Source: Priestia koreensis
Lineage (GTDB): Bacteria; Bacillota; Bacilli; Bacillales; Bacillaceae_H
NCBI RefSeq assembly: GCF_001274935.1
Contig: NZ_LILC01000013.1
Location: forward strand, 186,001-250,000
Direction of reading: 5' to 3'
Length of the DNA stretch: 64,000 nt
Shown: piece by piece, positions 1 to 9,187 of the stretch
How the letters are laid out: every line of letters starts with the position of its first letter
Numbering within the stretch: the stretch's first letter is position 1
Program-made: the position numbers and the translations under genes
Notes under the pieces: model-generated
Database searches by the model: none
Seen by the model: the letters and a program-made list of their open reading frames with translations, nothing else
What the model was told of the DNA's origin: nothing

Positions 1-975
1 GACATATTGAAACTGAAAAAACATTTCTTCATCCACGTAGTTTGACGCATTTTTTTGAATTTCATGAATGACGGATTCAGGAGACGGCTGGTACGGTATC
101 GGAATGTGAAATTTGGCTGATCCGTTAAAAAATTGCTCCCAGGCAATCGTCCGATCATAGGCATCCATTAAATCCGAATTTCGAAAAACGATGGATTCAG
201 CTGAATAGGACGCTTTTAAAAAAGGCAGATTCATTGATACAAGTGCGTTTTGCTTGATTGTATATGTCTTTTTTTGCATCGACTTCTTCAAAATATATTG
301 TTTTAGCTCCTCGGGCTCCAAACGCGACGTTAGTTTTAAATCATATGTAGGAATTAAGTACATGTTGCACATTCCAAAGTGGACATAAGACTTACCGTGG
401 ACAGGCCACTTTCTGTTGTAGATCGTTAATTCCTTCGTGCAAAACTCCTCCATCTTCCTCATTCTTTCTTCTGACTTCTGATATAACCGGTCAAGATGAT
501 AGCGATCTTCAATTTCTTTCACAGGAGACGAGCTGCTTCCAATTCTTCTATAAATCTTTCCGTACGAAATATAAGGAGGGTTATTCCCCTCCGGAATCCA
601 AATAACAAATACGCCGTGATTCGCTTCATTTGGCGGTGTTAAAAATCGTGCTACAATGCGTGGAATAGGGTTTGTCGCATCCTTCAGCATATTGTTAATA
701 AGCAGTTCATAGCTTTTCTTTTCAATTAAATTGATGGACCGATCTTCCTCATCAATTCCAAAAAACAGCCATCCCCCTATTTCATTTGCGAATGAAGCGA
801 TGATATTCGGGATTTTTCTACGTACAGTGGGGCTAATCTCCCTTTTATACTCGATCTGATATCCTTCTTCAATCTCATTTTTTTGAATTTGATGGAGGTC
901 ATCAAAGGTTAATTCATAAATCGTTTTCTTTCTGCCATCCGTTCCGACAAATGGCGAATAATAGGATTCAATCAT
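1..975 (-). CDS. AlbA_2 (Schlafen-type) domain protein, C-terminus outside the window
   Basis: An ORF of 325 codons runs open to the left edge, so the C-terminus is missing. It starts at ATG 975 behind an AAGGGAGG ribosome binding site. Residues about 35-70 contain EYKREI, IIASFANEIGGWLFFGI and a following acidic stretch, the typical order of the AlbA_2/Schlafen ATP-binding or nucleic-acid-binding domain. A GKIYRRIGSSS segment near residue 145 also fits that family. Proteins of this type are often annotated as ATP-binding or putative transcriptional regulators. The actual substrate cannot be read from the sequence. The middle and end of the protein are not recognised. Confidence 0.75.
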   Translation of the reverse strand, partial: MIESYYSPFVGTDGRKKTIYELTFDDLHQIQKNEIEEGYQIEYKREISPTVRRKIPNIIASFANEIGGWLFFGIDEEDRSINLIEKKSYELLINNMLKDATNPIPRIVARFLTPPNEANHGVFVIWIPEGNNPPYISYGKIYRRIGSSSSPVKEIEDRYHLDRLYQKSEERMRKMEEFCTKELTIYNRKWPVHGKSYVHFGMCNMYLIPTYDLKLTSRLEPEELKQYILKKSMQKKTYTIKQNALVSMNLPFLKASYSAESIVFRNSDLMDAYDRTIAWEQFFNGSAKFHIPIPYQPSPESVIHEIQKNASNYVDEEMFFQFQYV

Positions 976-1168
976 GATTGTCCTCCCTTGTACCAGAACC
1001 TCTATTTCTACATATCAAGTGACATATAATGCGTCATTCTGCTAAATAAAGGAGCCTACAGGCATGTGTATATAAACCATCCGTATCGTTTTTGAGTTTT
1101 TTTGGTTGAGTGTGGATTTCTATATATATATGCAGACAAGTTTTGATCATTTCTCCTATTTCTATTTA

Positions 1169-2263
1169 TTATTGAATTGTTAGATGTTTTGTCGGGTCAT
1201 GTTTGTATTGTTCATAGAATGGCAGCATCGAAGCAATGGTTTCCTTAAAGTCCGGACAACGAATGTGAGAGCCTTTTAAATCCTCCGTTGCCTGTGTGCA
1301 ATCATACTCGGCCTTACATGTAAAATAATCGAGCGCTTCTTTTTCAACGCGAAGCCATTTTCGAACGGTGCTAAGTGAAAGCCCCGTCTTTGCTAAAGCA
1401 AGTGGAAGGACACCCGTTGGTCGGCGATTCAAATACTCCTGCATCATTACCGCATAAATTTCTTTCATCGTATACGGATTTGGGTCTGTTAAATGATACG
1501 TTTTTCCTATTCCACTGTCGACATGTGAAAGATAGAGCGTGGCTTGTAAAATATAATCAACCGGGACGAAATTACCTTGTGCATCTCCTCTTCCTAAATA
1601 CGGAATGATAGGAAAGGATCGTATTTTATCAAAAAGGTTCAGCAAAAAGTAAATACCGTCAAACTTAATGGTTTCACCTGTTTGGGAATCTCCTCTGACG
1701 ATGCCGGGACGAATAATGGTAGTGGGAGAATCGATGGAAATAGACTGAACGAGTTTTTCAGCCTGAAACTTGGTGGATTCGTAATGATTTTTAAAGCGCT
1801 GATTCATCTCAAGCTCTGTTTCGAGTATCGTTCCTTCTCGCGTACCTGACACATATGCGGTGCTGAAGTACGTGTAGCGCTGTAAATGAGGAAGTGTGGA
1901 AACAAACTGATTCACATGTTTTGTCCCGTTGACGTTGATCTCGTATGCAATGTTCTCGGGAACGGCTAAATCATAAACGGCCGCAAGATGAAAGACGTGG
2001 GTAATTTGCTGCGTGATTTCTTGTTGAATATGATGAGGCATGTTTAGGTGAGGTTTCGTAATATCACCAGGTATAATGGTGTACTGATGAAATGAGGTCG
2101 TACTATTGGCGACGAGCCGACGGACTTCTAGCTCAGCCTTTGTCACGAAGCTTGGCTGAACCAATAAGTAAATATGTGATGCATCGTGTTGTTTAATCAA
2201 ACATTCTACTAAGCGAGATGCAATAAAGCCAGGAAATCCGGTAAAGAAATAGACATTCTCCAT
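1169..2263 (-). CDS. Extended SDR / thioester-reductase-like NAD(P)-binding oxidoreductase
   Basis: This 364-residue protein belongs to the extended short-chain dehydrogenase (male-sterility/NAD_binding_4) group. It has an N-terminal TGFPGF nucleotide-binding motif, a STAYVSG strand around residue 135, and the YESTK catalytic Tyr-x-x-x-Lys near residue 160. Family members act on acyl thioesters or sugar and sterol substrates. The substrate here is unknown. The start follows a clear AGGGAGG site. It stands alone, convergent with nothing nearby, and is separated from the AlbA_2 gene by about 190 bases. The length is normal for the stand-alone class. Confidence 0.8.
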   Translation of the reverse strand: MENVYFFTGFPGFIASRLVECLIKQHDASHIYLLVQPSFVTKAELEVRRLVANSTTSFHQYTIIPGDITKPHLNMPHHIQQEITQQITHVFHLAAVYDLAVPENIAYEINVNGTKHVNQFVSTLPHLQRYTYFSTAYVSGTREGTILETELEMNQRFKNHYESTKFQAEKLVQSISIDSPTTIIRPGIVRGDSQTGETIKFDGIYFLLNLFDKIRSFPIIPYLGRGDAQGNFVPVDYILQATLYLSHVDSGIGKTYHLTDPNPYTMKEIYAVMMQEYLNRRPTGVLPLALAKTGLSLSTVRKWLRVEKEALDYFTCKAEYDCTQATEDLKGSHIRCPDFKETIASMLPFYEQYKHDPTKHLTIQ

Positions 2264-2372
2264 TATTTAGCCTCCCTAGTTTTCACTACCAGTCGTTATA
2301 TGTAGTGTATTCAAAGGATAGGCGGAAAAATCCTTCTTCTCTTTAAAAACATCTATCTTTTAAACTAGCTGC

Positions 2373-2459
2373 TTATTTTTTAGATGGGAAAAGGTCAAGT
2401 GCATGCACAACAGTCGCAACGATCCCAAGTGTTAATAGAAGTTCAATAACGTCTTTCAT
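2373..2459 (-). CDS. 28-residue single-pass membrane peptide
   Basis: A short ORF of 28 codons starts at ATG 2459, seven or so bases after a near-perfect AAGGAGGAAG ribosome binding site. The peptide begins MKDVIELLL, has one hydrophobic helix (about residues 5-23) and ends in a basic SKK tail. Strong initiation signals with this composition make it a likely real gene. Function is unknown. It could be a small membrane modulator or a toxin-like peptide, and no antisense RNA signal was seen. Confidence 0.55.
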   Translation of the reverse strand: MKDVIELLLTLGIVATVVHALDLFPSKK

Positions 2460-2737
2460 CTCTCTTCCTCCTTTTCCTTGTATCTAGAGTTTCGTTACAC
2501 CTCACGTTTATATAACAAGCCCGACATTTAGGAAGTATTTTTCTTTTAAATGAAGGGCTTTGATTAATTGATATTTGAATAACACGTTCATTCTAACAAA
2601 GAAAATGGTCCAAATAAACAGTATTTTTACAAAATGGTTAATAGTGTTTCATTTTAAAGTCAAAACGACAAGGTGAAAAAGACCTCTATGTAATAAACTA
2701 TCACAAATTGGGAAAGCTTTCACATATTTTGTTTCAC

Positions 2738-3502
2738 TTATACCTTACAGGCAAGGCGCAGATCCGCATGTTGTTTTTTGGAATAGTACACATTCATATG
2801 ATCAACCACCAGTTTTTCATACCCCATTATCCACAGTACATATAAGGTAACTTTTGAAAGCATTGATAGATGAAGCTGCTTCGGATCAAAGCTTATAACC
2901 GTTTTAGTCGTTACGTTCAGCAGAAAGAAAATTGATTTAACGGTTCCGTGCTGGGTCATTACCTGATACTTTTCAAGCTGATACACACCATCATCACTTT
3001 CATACGTGATCAACTCAACAGGAACAATTGGAGCTGTCTGTCTCTTCAAAATAGACGGTGAGAATGAAATCGGATTGTCCTTTAATAGTACCTCTTCGTC
3101 CTTTAACAAACGGGTTAGTTCTGGATATAAGCAAAGTCGGCCATAGAATGTAGTAATTTCGACCGTATCATCACAGAGTGTGTAAAGAAAACAAATATCT
3201 TCATCAATTAATCCATAATTTTTGAACAGCTGTATTCGCTTTGGCAGCATTGCGAGTTGTCCGCATAGCCGCTTCAATTCGTCCCATCCTATTGTTGGAC
3301 CGATGCATTCATTCCAGCGTATCCAAGCATGATAACTAATTTTTACAGTAGGTGATGAACTAGTACTCTCTGAAGATTTTACGTATAGTTGTTTATAAAT
3401 GTGGCGCTTAATTTCTTCTTGTAGATTGACCTGCTGATAATAGCAAAAAGAGAAGCCTGTAATTGATAACGGTTCGTTTAGAAATGATTTTACATTTTCC
3501 AT
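2738..3502 (-). CDS. Hypothetical protein, second gene of an FAD-enzyme operon
   Basis: This is a 254-residue soluble protein that I do not recognise. It has no signal peptide or membrane segment. It contains an aromatic-rich N-terminal half (a YHAWIRWNE segment near residue 57) and a C-terminal half rich in beta-strand-like segments. It starts at ATG 3502 after GGAGATGC. It lies 77 bases downstream of the FAD-dependent oxidoreductase on the same strand without an obvious terminator between them. Co-transcription, and possibly a joint pathway, is inferred from this. Confidence 0.6.
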   Translation of the reverse strand: MENVKSFLNEPLSITGFSFCYYQQVNLQEEIKRHIYKQLYVKSSESTSSSPTVKISYHAWIRWNECIGPTIGWDELKRLCGQLAMLPKRIQLFKNYGLIDEDICFLYTLCDDTVEITTFYGRLCLYPELTRLLKDEEVLLKDNPISFSPSILKRQTAPIVPVELITYESDDGVYQLEKYQVMTQHGTVKSIFFLLNVTTKTVISFDPKQLHLSMLSKVTLYVLWIMGYEKLVVDHMNVYYSKKQHADLRLACKV

Positions 3503-3579
3503 TTAGCATCTCCTCAATCCTTTTATACGGACAACGTTCATTTAATCATTGATCTACAGAGAGGATTTAACATCGTTCA

Positions 3580-4713
3580 TTAGCGTACTGAAAACATCTG
3601 ACTAAATTCTACTTTTTTAGCAATTTCGCTTCCGATCGCAAAGGACATATTACCTGCGATGAGAGAAGAGATACAAAGATGCGCTGAATACTTCTCGTAA
3701 AAAAGATGAAATTCATCTTCACTAGAATAATTGCTGTAATGGTAGTTTACGACGGTAGCTTTCTTAGATTGAAGGTGTGCAGTCGAAAAATGTGGAATGA
3801 ATCGCTGAACTTCATCCACGATCTTTCTCTTAGAAAAGGCTTTCGTCACATCTTCAATTCCTTCATTCACGTAGAACTTCGCAAGCATTAAGAGATTTTG
3901 TTGTTTGTCGGAGTGCTGATTCTTAAACGCTCGTAGGCATTTTCGTAATAAAGGATTCTCAATTGTTTCTTCGCGATAAATACGAATAATTGAGTCTGCA
4001 TCAGCTCCTTTGAACATTTGAAACTGCAGATGCTGTGTAGATCTTGTTCGTAACGAAGTGATAAATTGATTAACAGATTCAATCATTCCTAACCGATAAT
4101 ATTCTGAGTGTGTTGTTCGTTTTTGAAGGTTGAAGTTATAGCCCGATAGTCTAGCCACTCGGTCCGCGTAAAAGCCAGCACAATTGATCAAATAGCTGCC
4201 TTCGAATATATTTGTACTCGTCACAACTTCCACATTTTTTTTACGTTCCTTAATATATAAAATTGGGGATTGAAAATATACATCTCCCCCATATTCTTTA
4301 ATTTCGTTCAGCATTTTTTCGTACAGATGTTGAAGACTGAGAACGGCGATGTTTACTTTTTTTGTTTCCCAATGATCACCTATTAATCCCGAGAGCTTCT
4401 TCTTGCTTTGAACGTCATTTCCATTGTGTTGAGAAGCCACAACCATTTGCTCATAAATGTTGTATTCAATCTTGTGATGATTGCAATACTCCAGTAGCAT
4501 GTGATAGCCGTCATTCATTAGCAACTTATAGTAAGCATTTTCATCACTTTCTACAGAGTGAATGATCAGATCCTGCTGTGAATACAAGGACGAGAGCATA
4601 GAATCGCGCTCTAAAATAGCAATTTTTGCGTGCGGATTTTTTTTATAAATGGATAAAGCAATAGCCAAGCTTACTGTATTAGTTCCAACGATAATCACAT
4701 CATACAAACTCAA
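3580..4713 (-). CDS. FAD-dependent oxidoreductase, DAO/LhgO-like
   Basis: A protein of 377 residues with an N-terminal Rossmann strand (YDVIIVG) followed by an ERDS acid-end motif near residue 36. YLINCAGFYADRVARLSG around residues 165-182 is characteristic of the DAO superfamily and of L-2-hydroxyglutarate-oxidase-like members. The dinucleotide motif is odd: the usual GxGxxG reads GTNTVS, losing two of three glycines. The C-terminus ends shortly after a glycine-containing SSLIAGNMSFAIGSEI segment. Together with the downstream 254-residue gene it forms a probable operon. Substrate unknown. Confidence 0.7.
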   Translation of the reverse strand: MSLYDVIIVGTNTVSLAIALSIYKKNPHAKIAILERDSMLSSLYSQQDLIIHSVESDENAYYKLLMNDGYHMLLEYCNHHKIEYNIYEQMVVASQHNGNDVQSKKKLSGLIGDHWETKKVNIAVLSLQHLYEKMLNEIKEYGGDVYFQSPILYIKERKKNVEVVTSTNIFEGSYLINCAGFYADRVARLSGYNFNLQKRTTHSEYYRLGMIESVNQFITSLRTRSTQHLQFQMFKGADADSIIRIYREETIENPLLRKCLRAFKNQHSDKQQNLLMLAKFYVNEGIEDVTKAFSKRKIVDEVQRFIPHFSTAHLQSKKATVVNYHYSNYSSEDEFHLFYEKYSAHLCISSLIAGNMSFAIGSEIAKKVEFSQMFSVR

Positions 4714-4954
4714 TCACTCCTAAGCGAACGACATGAACAGACGCATTTATTGACTCACCTTCAGTTTCTAGACATAGGATATATTCGGTTTCCATCCGTT
4801 TTTTTCCTTTTTTATTTTTGCAATGCTGACAAATTACGGTGATTAGTCTGTTTATAGTCAGCATTACGAATAAAGTGATAGGTGTCCCCACTATGTCTCC
4901 AATCATCGTGATAGCTCTATATATGAGAAAGCTCAACGGGGTTTTTCAACAACT

Positions 4955-4990
4955 AAAAAAGCATTGAAATAAATCAATGCTCGTTTTTAC
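4955..4990 (-). terminator. Intrinsic terminator of the mta gene
   Basis: AGCATTGA and TCAATGCT arms around an ATTTATT-like loop are followed, on the minus strand, by TTTTTT. It sits directly after the stop of the MerR gene. Confidence 0.85.
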
Positions 4991-4993
4991 AGA

Positions 4994-5749
4994 TTATCTT
5001 GTATAGTGAACAATCGCATCCCGGAGAAACTGCGCTGCTCCTTCTCCGTGCTGATCATAATATGATTTGAAGCGTTCATCTTGGACATACATGTTAGCAA
5101 GACCAGCATGAGCTTGTTTTGAATAATGCCCCCAATAGTAGCTCAGCCATTTTTTATGCATTTCTGCCAGATGCTGACCTTGATCACTTGTAGGGTCGTT
5201 TGTTGCGAGGACTTCTTTTAAACGCTGCAGAAGCTGTTGTTCTAACAAAGTCGCTTCATCATATTCTTTTTTCGTCATTTCTTGGAACTTTTGATTGGCG
5301 GCCTCTACCTCATCCTCCCCATACTTGTCGCGAACTTCAGCTCCGTATGCACGTTCATTTTTCTCTATTATCTCTTTTTTAAAGCCTTCAAACTTTTCTT
5401 GGTCCGTCATACTCTTCTCTCCTTTTACTTGTAGAATGGTTTGCTCCACGTTACGAATTAATTGATTAAGCTGTTCTCGCCTTTCAAGCAGTTTCTGGTG
5501 GTGATCGTTCAGTGCGGCTTCATGATCAAACTGCGGTGAATAAATAATGTGTTTGATTTCTTCTAGGTTAAAGTCTAATTCTCGATAAAATAATACTTGC
5601 TGTAAGAGATTCACTTCCTTTGATCCATAAATCCGATAACCTGCCGAATTGACTCGCGCCGGCTTTAACAATCCAATTTCATCGTAATAGCGAAGCGTTC
5701 GAGTACTAATACCAGCCAAACGGGCCATCTTTTGAATCGTATACTCCAT
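4994..5749 (-). CDS. mta: MerR-family activator with TipAS domain (Mta-like)
   Basis: A 251-residue regulator. Residues 1-70 are a MerR winged-helix DNA-binding domain (TIQKMARLAGISTRTLRYYDEIGL), followed by a coiled coil (about 75-110). The TipAS-type ligand-binding domain occupies 125-250, with YGAEVRDKYGE and a C-terminal YYDQHGEGAAQFLRDAI. B. subtilis Mta, of the same length and architecture, activates multidrug transporter genes and its own gene. The start follows GAGGAGGGG. Its own promoter (5771-5801) has the MerR-type 19-bp spacer, so autoregulation is expected. Confidence 0.9.
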   Translation of the reverse strand: MEYTIQKMARLAGISTRTLRYYDEIGLLKPARVNSAGYRIYGSKEVNLLQQVLFYRELDFNLEEIKHIIYSPQFDHEAALNDHHQKLLERREQLNQLIRNVEQTILQVKGEKSMTDQEKFEGFKKEIIEKNERAYGAEVRDKYGEDEVEAANQKFQEMTKKEYDEATLLEQQLLQRLKEVLATNDPTSDQGQHLAEMHKKWLSYYWGHYSKQAHAGLANMYVQDERFKSYYDQHGEGAAQFLRDAIVHYTR

Positions 5750-5770
5750 CTCATCCCCTCCTCAACTACT

Positions 5771-5801
5771 ACCCTACACCTTGCCGGAGCGTAAAGGTCA
5801 A
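5771..5801 (-). promoter_or_regulatory. MerR-type promoter with 19-bp spacer
   Basis: On the minus strand, TTGACC (5796-5801) and TAGGGT (5771-5776) are separated by exactly 19 bases. The spacer region carries the dyad ACCTT...AAGGT. The long spacer is the hallmark of promoters that MerR proteins twist into activity. It lies about 20 bases upstream of the mta start. Confidence 0.75.
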
Positions 5802-5811
5802 TTCTTTTTAA

Positions 5812-5843
5812 AATAAAAACCAGGATCATTTTTGATCCTGGTT
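5812..5843 (-). terminator. Terminator of cls
   Basis: Hairpin AACCAGGATC/GATCCTGGTT followed by TTTATTTT on the minus strand, overlapping the cls stop codon. Confidence 0.85.
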
Positions 5844-7357
5844 TAGAGAATGCCTGAAAATAGTCGCGCGAACGATTCTTTTGCCCGTTCGAACACGCTT
5901 CTTTTATAAAATTGGACAGGACTAACTCGAACGCTATCTTTTAGATCATCTTCATAATGCTGAATTAAGTCTTTAATCGAATCAGTTTCCATAAGGAAAG
6001 CATTCACTTCAAAATTCAGATGAAAGCTTCGGATATCCATATTAGCTGTACCAACGGAAGCAATATCCCCGTCAATAATCATTACTTTTTGGTGCGTAAA
6101 TCCTTTTTGATAGCAATAAATTTCAACCCCATAGCGTAAAAGCTCAGGGAAGTAGGAGCGGGTTCCGTACTGCGTTAAAAATCCATCGTTAATTTCTGGT
6201 ACCATTAGACGAACCTGAACGCCTTTTTTAGCTGCCACCCGAAGAGCCGTTCGAATAACCGTATCAGGTACAAAGTAAGGAGTAGCAATCCAAATAGATT
6301 TTGTAGCACAGGACATCATGGTGTAGTAGAGGTCACTAATGATATCTTCTTGTGTATCTGGGCCACTAGCCACGATATGAACAAATCCCTTTTCATCCAC
6401 CTCGCAGTTTTTTGTGAAGTTTTTATCTTCTAAAAGAAATTCTTCGCTCACATACGCCCAGTCGAGAAGGAATACCGCATGCAGTGTTTGGACAGCTTCT
6501 CCCTCTAACATCATATGCGTATCACGCCAAAAGCCGAATTTTTCACTTCGCCCTAAATATTCGTCACCAACGTTGAGACCACCAACAAAACCTATTTCTC
6601 CGTCAATGACAATAATTTTACGGTGATTTCGAAAATTAAACTTTTGATTGAAGAAGCCGTACTTCATTGGTAGAAATGGATAAACGTTAATGCCGGCTTC
6701 TTTCATACGTTCGACGTCCGCTCCTGCTAGTGTTATGCTTCCACCGGCATCAAAAATGAACCGGACCTGCACGCCTTCCTGTGCCTTTTCGATTAATAGG
6801 TCAATAATGGACGTTCCAAGTTCGTCCGATCGGAACGTGTAATACTCCATATGAATATAAGTCTTTGCTGCTTTTAGCTGCTTTTTGATTTCACCAAACG
6901 TTTCGTCACCGTTTTTGAGAATACGGGTCTTGGTGCACGTATTCATCGTTGTTAGAGCCGCCCGTTGTGCATAGTCCGAAAACTGCTGTTGATGATGATT
7001 TAAGTTAGATAAGGACGGATGATGAGTCTTCTTCGACATCTTTTCAAGCGCTTCACGATCGTGTTTTCGCTTATTTTGAAACAGATAACCCTTCAAATAC
7101 AGCTGCCCAGAGTATAGATAAAAGATATAGCCAAGAACGGGGATGAAAATAAGCACATACATCCACAGCAGCGTATGGTGAGAGGTTCGATTTTCTAGCA
7201 TGAGCGAGAAGATCGTCGTAGCCATAATGATAACGTATACAGCCCAAAATCCTACCTTCCACCAAAAGTCGACTTGCGTAAAGAAAATCATATAAAGTGA
7301 TGCAATAATGAGAACTACAAATATAAATTCAATTCGGCGTTTTTCGAGTGTTTTCAT
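5843..7357 (-). CDS. cls: Cardiolipin synthase
   Basis: A 504-residue phospholipase-D-superfamily enzyme that condenses two phosphatidylglycerols into cardiolipin at the membrane. Two or three N-terminal hydrophobic segments (about residues 10-30, 35-55, 62-82) precede two PLDc domains. The first HKD motif is HRKIIVID near residue 245 and the second is HQKVMIID near residue 419, each followed by the usual Gly/Asn region. Length matches bacterial ClsA-type enzymes. It is monocistronic, bounded downstream by its own terminator. Confidence 0.93.
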   Translation of the reverse strand: MKTLEKRRIEFIFVVLIIASLYMIFFTQVDFWWKVGFWAVYVIIMATTIFSLMLENRTSHHTLLWMYVLIFIPVLGYIFYLYSGQLYLKGYLFQNKRKHDREALEKMSKKTHHPSLSNLNHHQQQFSDYAQRAALTTMNTCTKTRILKNGDETFGEIKKQLKAAKTYIHMEYYTFRSDELGTSIIDLLIEKAQEGVQVRFIFDAGGSITLAGADVERMKEAGINVYPFLPMKYGFFNQKFNFRNHRKIIVIDGEIGFVGGLNVGDEYLGRSEKFGFWRDTHMMLEGEAVQTLHAVFLLDWAYVSEEFLLEDKNFTKNCEVDEKGFVHIVASGPDTQEDIISDLYYTMMSCATKSIWIATPYFVPDTVIRTALRVAAKKGVQVRLMVPEINDGFLTQYGTRSYFPELLRYGVEIYCYQKGFTHQKVMIIDGDIASVGTANMDIRSFHLNFEVNAFLMETDSIKDLIQHYEDDLKDSVRVSPVQFYKRSVFERAKESFARLFSGIL

Positions 7358-7590
7358 TAGTCTGTCTCCAAGGAAAGGTTAGTTATGTAGAAATCCATAC
7401 GGTTTTCATAGTACCCTTCTCAAGGCATAATCAATCCTACTTTATAAGAATAAGGACAGAAATTTTAACATTGTTTCTCTTTATTGCCTTCCCCGTGCTA
7501 TGATAGGAAAAATTAAGTGATATTATCCATTTATTAACTTTTGATATAATGGATCAACGTCAAAAAGGAAAAGAAAACGGAGGAATGAAA

Positions 7591-8454
7591 ATGAGATCAG
7601 AAAATGACATGCTTCACCTTATTGTAACGGTCGCTCAAAGAGATGAACGTATACGAGCGGTCATCATGAATGGATCCCGCGTGAATTCAGCTGTAAGAAA
7701 AGACCCTTTTCAAGATTATGACATTATTTACATCGTGAAAGATCTGGACTTATTCATACAGGATCATAGCTGGGTGGATGTGTTTGGAGAGCGGATGATT
7801 ATGCAACTTCCTGACGATACTGGTGCGCTCACGTATGATCGCTTTGCGTATTTAATGCAGTTCACAGATGGGAATCGAATTGATCTTACGCTACTTTCAG
7901 TGACAAAGCGAGAAGTCATTTACACTGATAGCCTGTCCGTTGTTTTGCTTGATAAAGATACACAACTTTCACCACTTCTACCCCCATCAAACAAAAGCTA
8001 TTGGGTCCAACCTCCGACAGAAACACATTTTAGAGAATGTTGCAATGAATTTTGGTGGTGTATGCCATATGTAGCCAAGGGGTTATGGCGAAATGAAATA
8101 ACCTATGCGAAAAACATACTCGAACACCCTCTTCGAAATATGCTTCATCTGATGCTGGATTGGTACGTAGGTATAGACACTAATTTCCAAGTGAGTACAG
8201 GAAAAAGCGGAAAGCACCTCCAACAGTATCTAGCTCCTGACACATGGGAGCAAGTGCTCAAAACCTATTCGGATGCATCGGTTGATCGCACATGGCAAGC
8301 CGTCTTTACGATGTGTGACCTATTCTCATCACTCGCCCGAAAGGTAGGAGAGCATTTTTCATTTCTCTACAACGAGGAGGAAGAGAAAAACGTACTCGCA
8401 CATCTACGATACGTAAGCAACCTTTCTAGTCATGCGAAGGAATTGTATCCATAA
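7591..8454 (+). CDS. aadK: Aminoglycoside 6-adenylyltransferase (AadK-like)
   Basis: A 287-residue nucleotidyltransferase. NGSRVNS near residue 27 and FQDYDIIYIV near residue 42 form the nucleotide- and metal-binding motifs of ANT(6) enzymes, and CCNEFWWCMPYVAKGL near residue 150 is typical of AadK/AadE. These enzymes adenylylate streptomycin at position 6; chromosomal AadK gives weak resistance. The chosen start (MRSEND) lies seven to eight bases after GGAGG. The upstream in-frame ATGs at 7549 and 7585 are badly placed. No mobile element is nearby, so it looks like a resident gene. Confidence 0.88.
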   Translation: MRSENDMLHLIVTVAQRDERIRAVIMNGSRVNSAVRKDPFQDYDIIYIVKDLDLFIQDHSWVDVFGERMIMQLPDDTGALTYDRFAYLMQFTDGNRIDLTLLSVTKREVIYTDSLSVVLLDKDTQLSPLLPPSNKSYWVQPPTETHFRECCNEFWWCMPYVAKGLWRNEITYAKNILEHPLRNMLHLMLDWYVGIDTNFQVSTGKSGKHLQQYLAPDTWEQVLKTYSDASVDRTWQAVFTMCDLFSSLARKVGEHFSFLYNEEEEKNVLAHLRYVSNLSSHAKELYP

Positions 8455-8455
8455 A

Positions 8456-8487
8456 AAATAGCCGCTCTATTATAGAGGCGGCTATTT
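8456..8487. terminator. Bidirectional terminator
   Basis: Hairpin AAATAGCCGC...GCGGCTATTT with A-rich and T-rich flanks separates the converging aadK and NlpC/P60 genes. Confidence 0.85.
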
Positions 8488-8497
8488 GATCTTTATT

Positions 8498-9187
8498 TTA
8501 TTTCGCAATGATATGCTTCGCACCTAGGTAGCGTGGACTCCAGTAGCTAGACGTTAGGTCTGCAACAGAGATCCCTTTTGATGATGATGCGTGAATAAAT
8601 TTGTTGTCTCCTAAGTAGATGCCTGCATGTGAAGGACCTGCTTTGTACGTTTCAAAGAATACGATGTCCCCACGCTGTGGTTCACTTACAGATGTACCTT
8701 GTTTGTGAATGTCAGCAACCGTACGAGGAAGATCTTGTCCAAGTGCTTTGTTGAACACGTATACTAAGAAGCCACTGCAGTCGAATCCTGAAGGCGATTC
8801 TCCGCCCCATTTATATGAAATGCCGGAATACTTCTTCGCTTCGCTAATTAATTCATCGGCTGAAGTAGATGTCGAAATACCAGCAACCTTACTATTACTT
8901 TTAACAGTAGTTAAAGCCTGATATGTACGTTTACCCATAACGCCGTCTTTTTTCAATCCAGCGTCCTTTTGGAGCTTCATAACAGATTTTTTTATGTCAA
9001 CATTGTAGAAATTCGTTGTATGTTTTGCTTTGTAATACCCTTTATTAATAAGCTTCTTTTGAAGCTGTTTTACCTCTGGTCCAATATCTCCGTGCCTCAA
9101 CGTGTCATTGCTCTCAGCTGCATGACTGAACAATGGTTGACTAGCGAGCACGCCTGTAAAAGCTAGTGTTGCGATTAATTTCTTCAT
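8498..9187 (-). CDS. Secreted NlpC/P60 peptidoglycan endopeptidase with PG-binding domain
   Basis: A 229-residue exported wall hydrolase. It has a signal peptide at 1-23 (ending SHAA), a PG_binding_1 domain at about 30-92 (GDIGPEVKQLQKKL...GVMGKRTYQAL), and an NlpC/P60 domain at about 108-229. The catalytic Cys is in FDCSGFLVYVF and the His in SHAGIYLGDNKFIHAS. Such enzymes cut D-Glu-meso-DAP bonds in wall peptides. The start follows AAGGAGGAAGACAGG. It is monocistronic. It is shorter than LytE/CwlS-type enzymes and has no LysM repeats. Confidence 0.9.
   Translation of the reverse strand: MKKLIATLAFTGVLASQPLFSHAAESNDTLRHGDIGPEVKQLQKKLINKGYYKAKHTTNFYNVDIKKSVMKLQKDAGLKKDGVMGKRTYQALTTVKSNSKVAGISTSTSADELISEAKKYSGISYKWGGESPSGFDCSGFLVYVFNKALGQDLPRTVADIHKQGTSVSEPQRGDIVFFETYKAGPSHAGIYLGDNKFIHASSSKGISVADLTSSYWSPRYLGAKHIIAK

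Noticed and set aside
4700..4936. 78-codon frame overlapping the FAD oxidoreductase start
   Set aside because: TTG start without ribosome binding site, immediately after the mta terminator, overlap with the next gene; one hydrophobic segment only. Kept as doubtful and not called.
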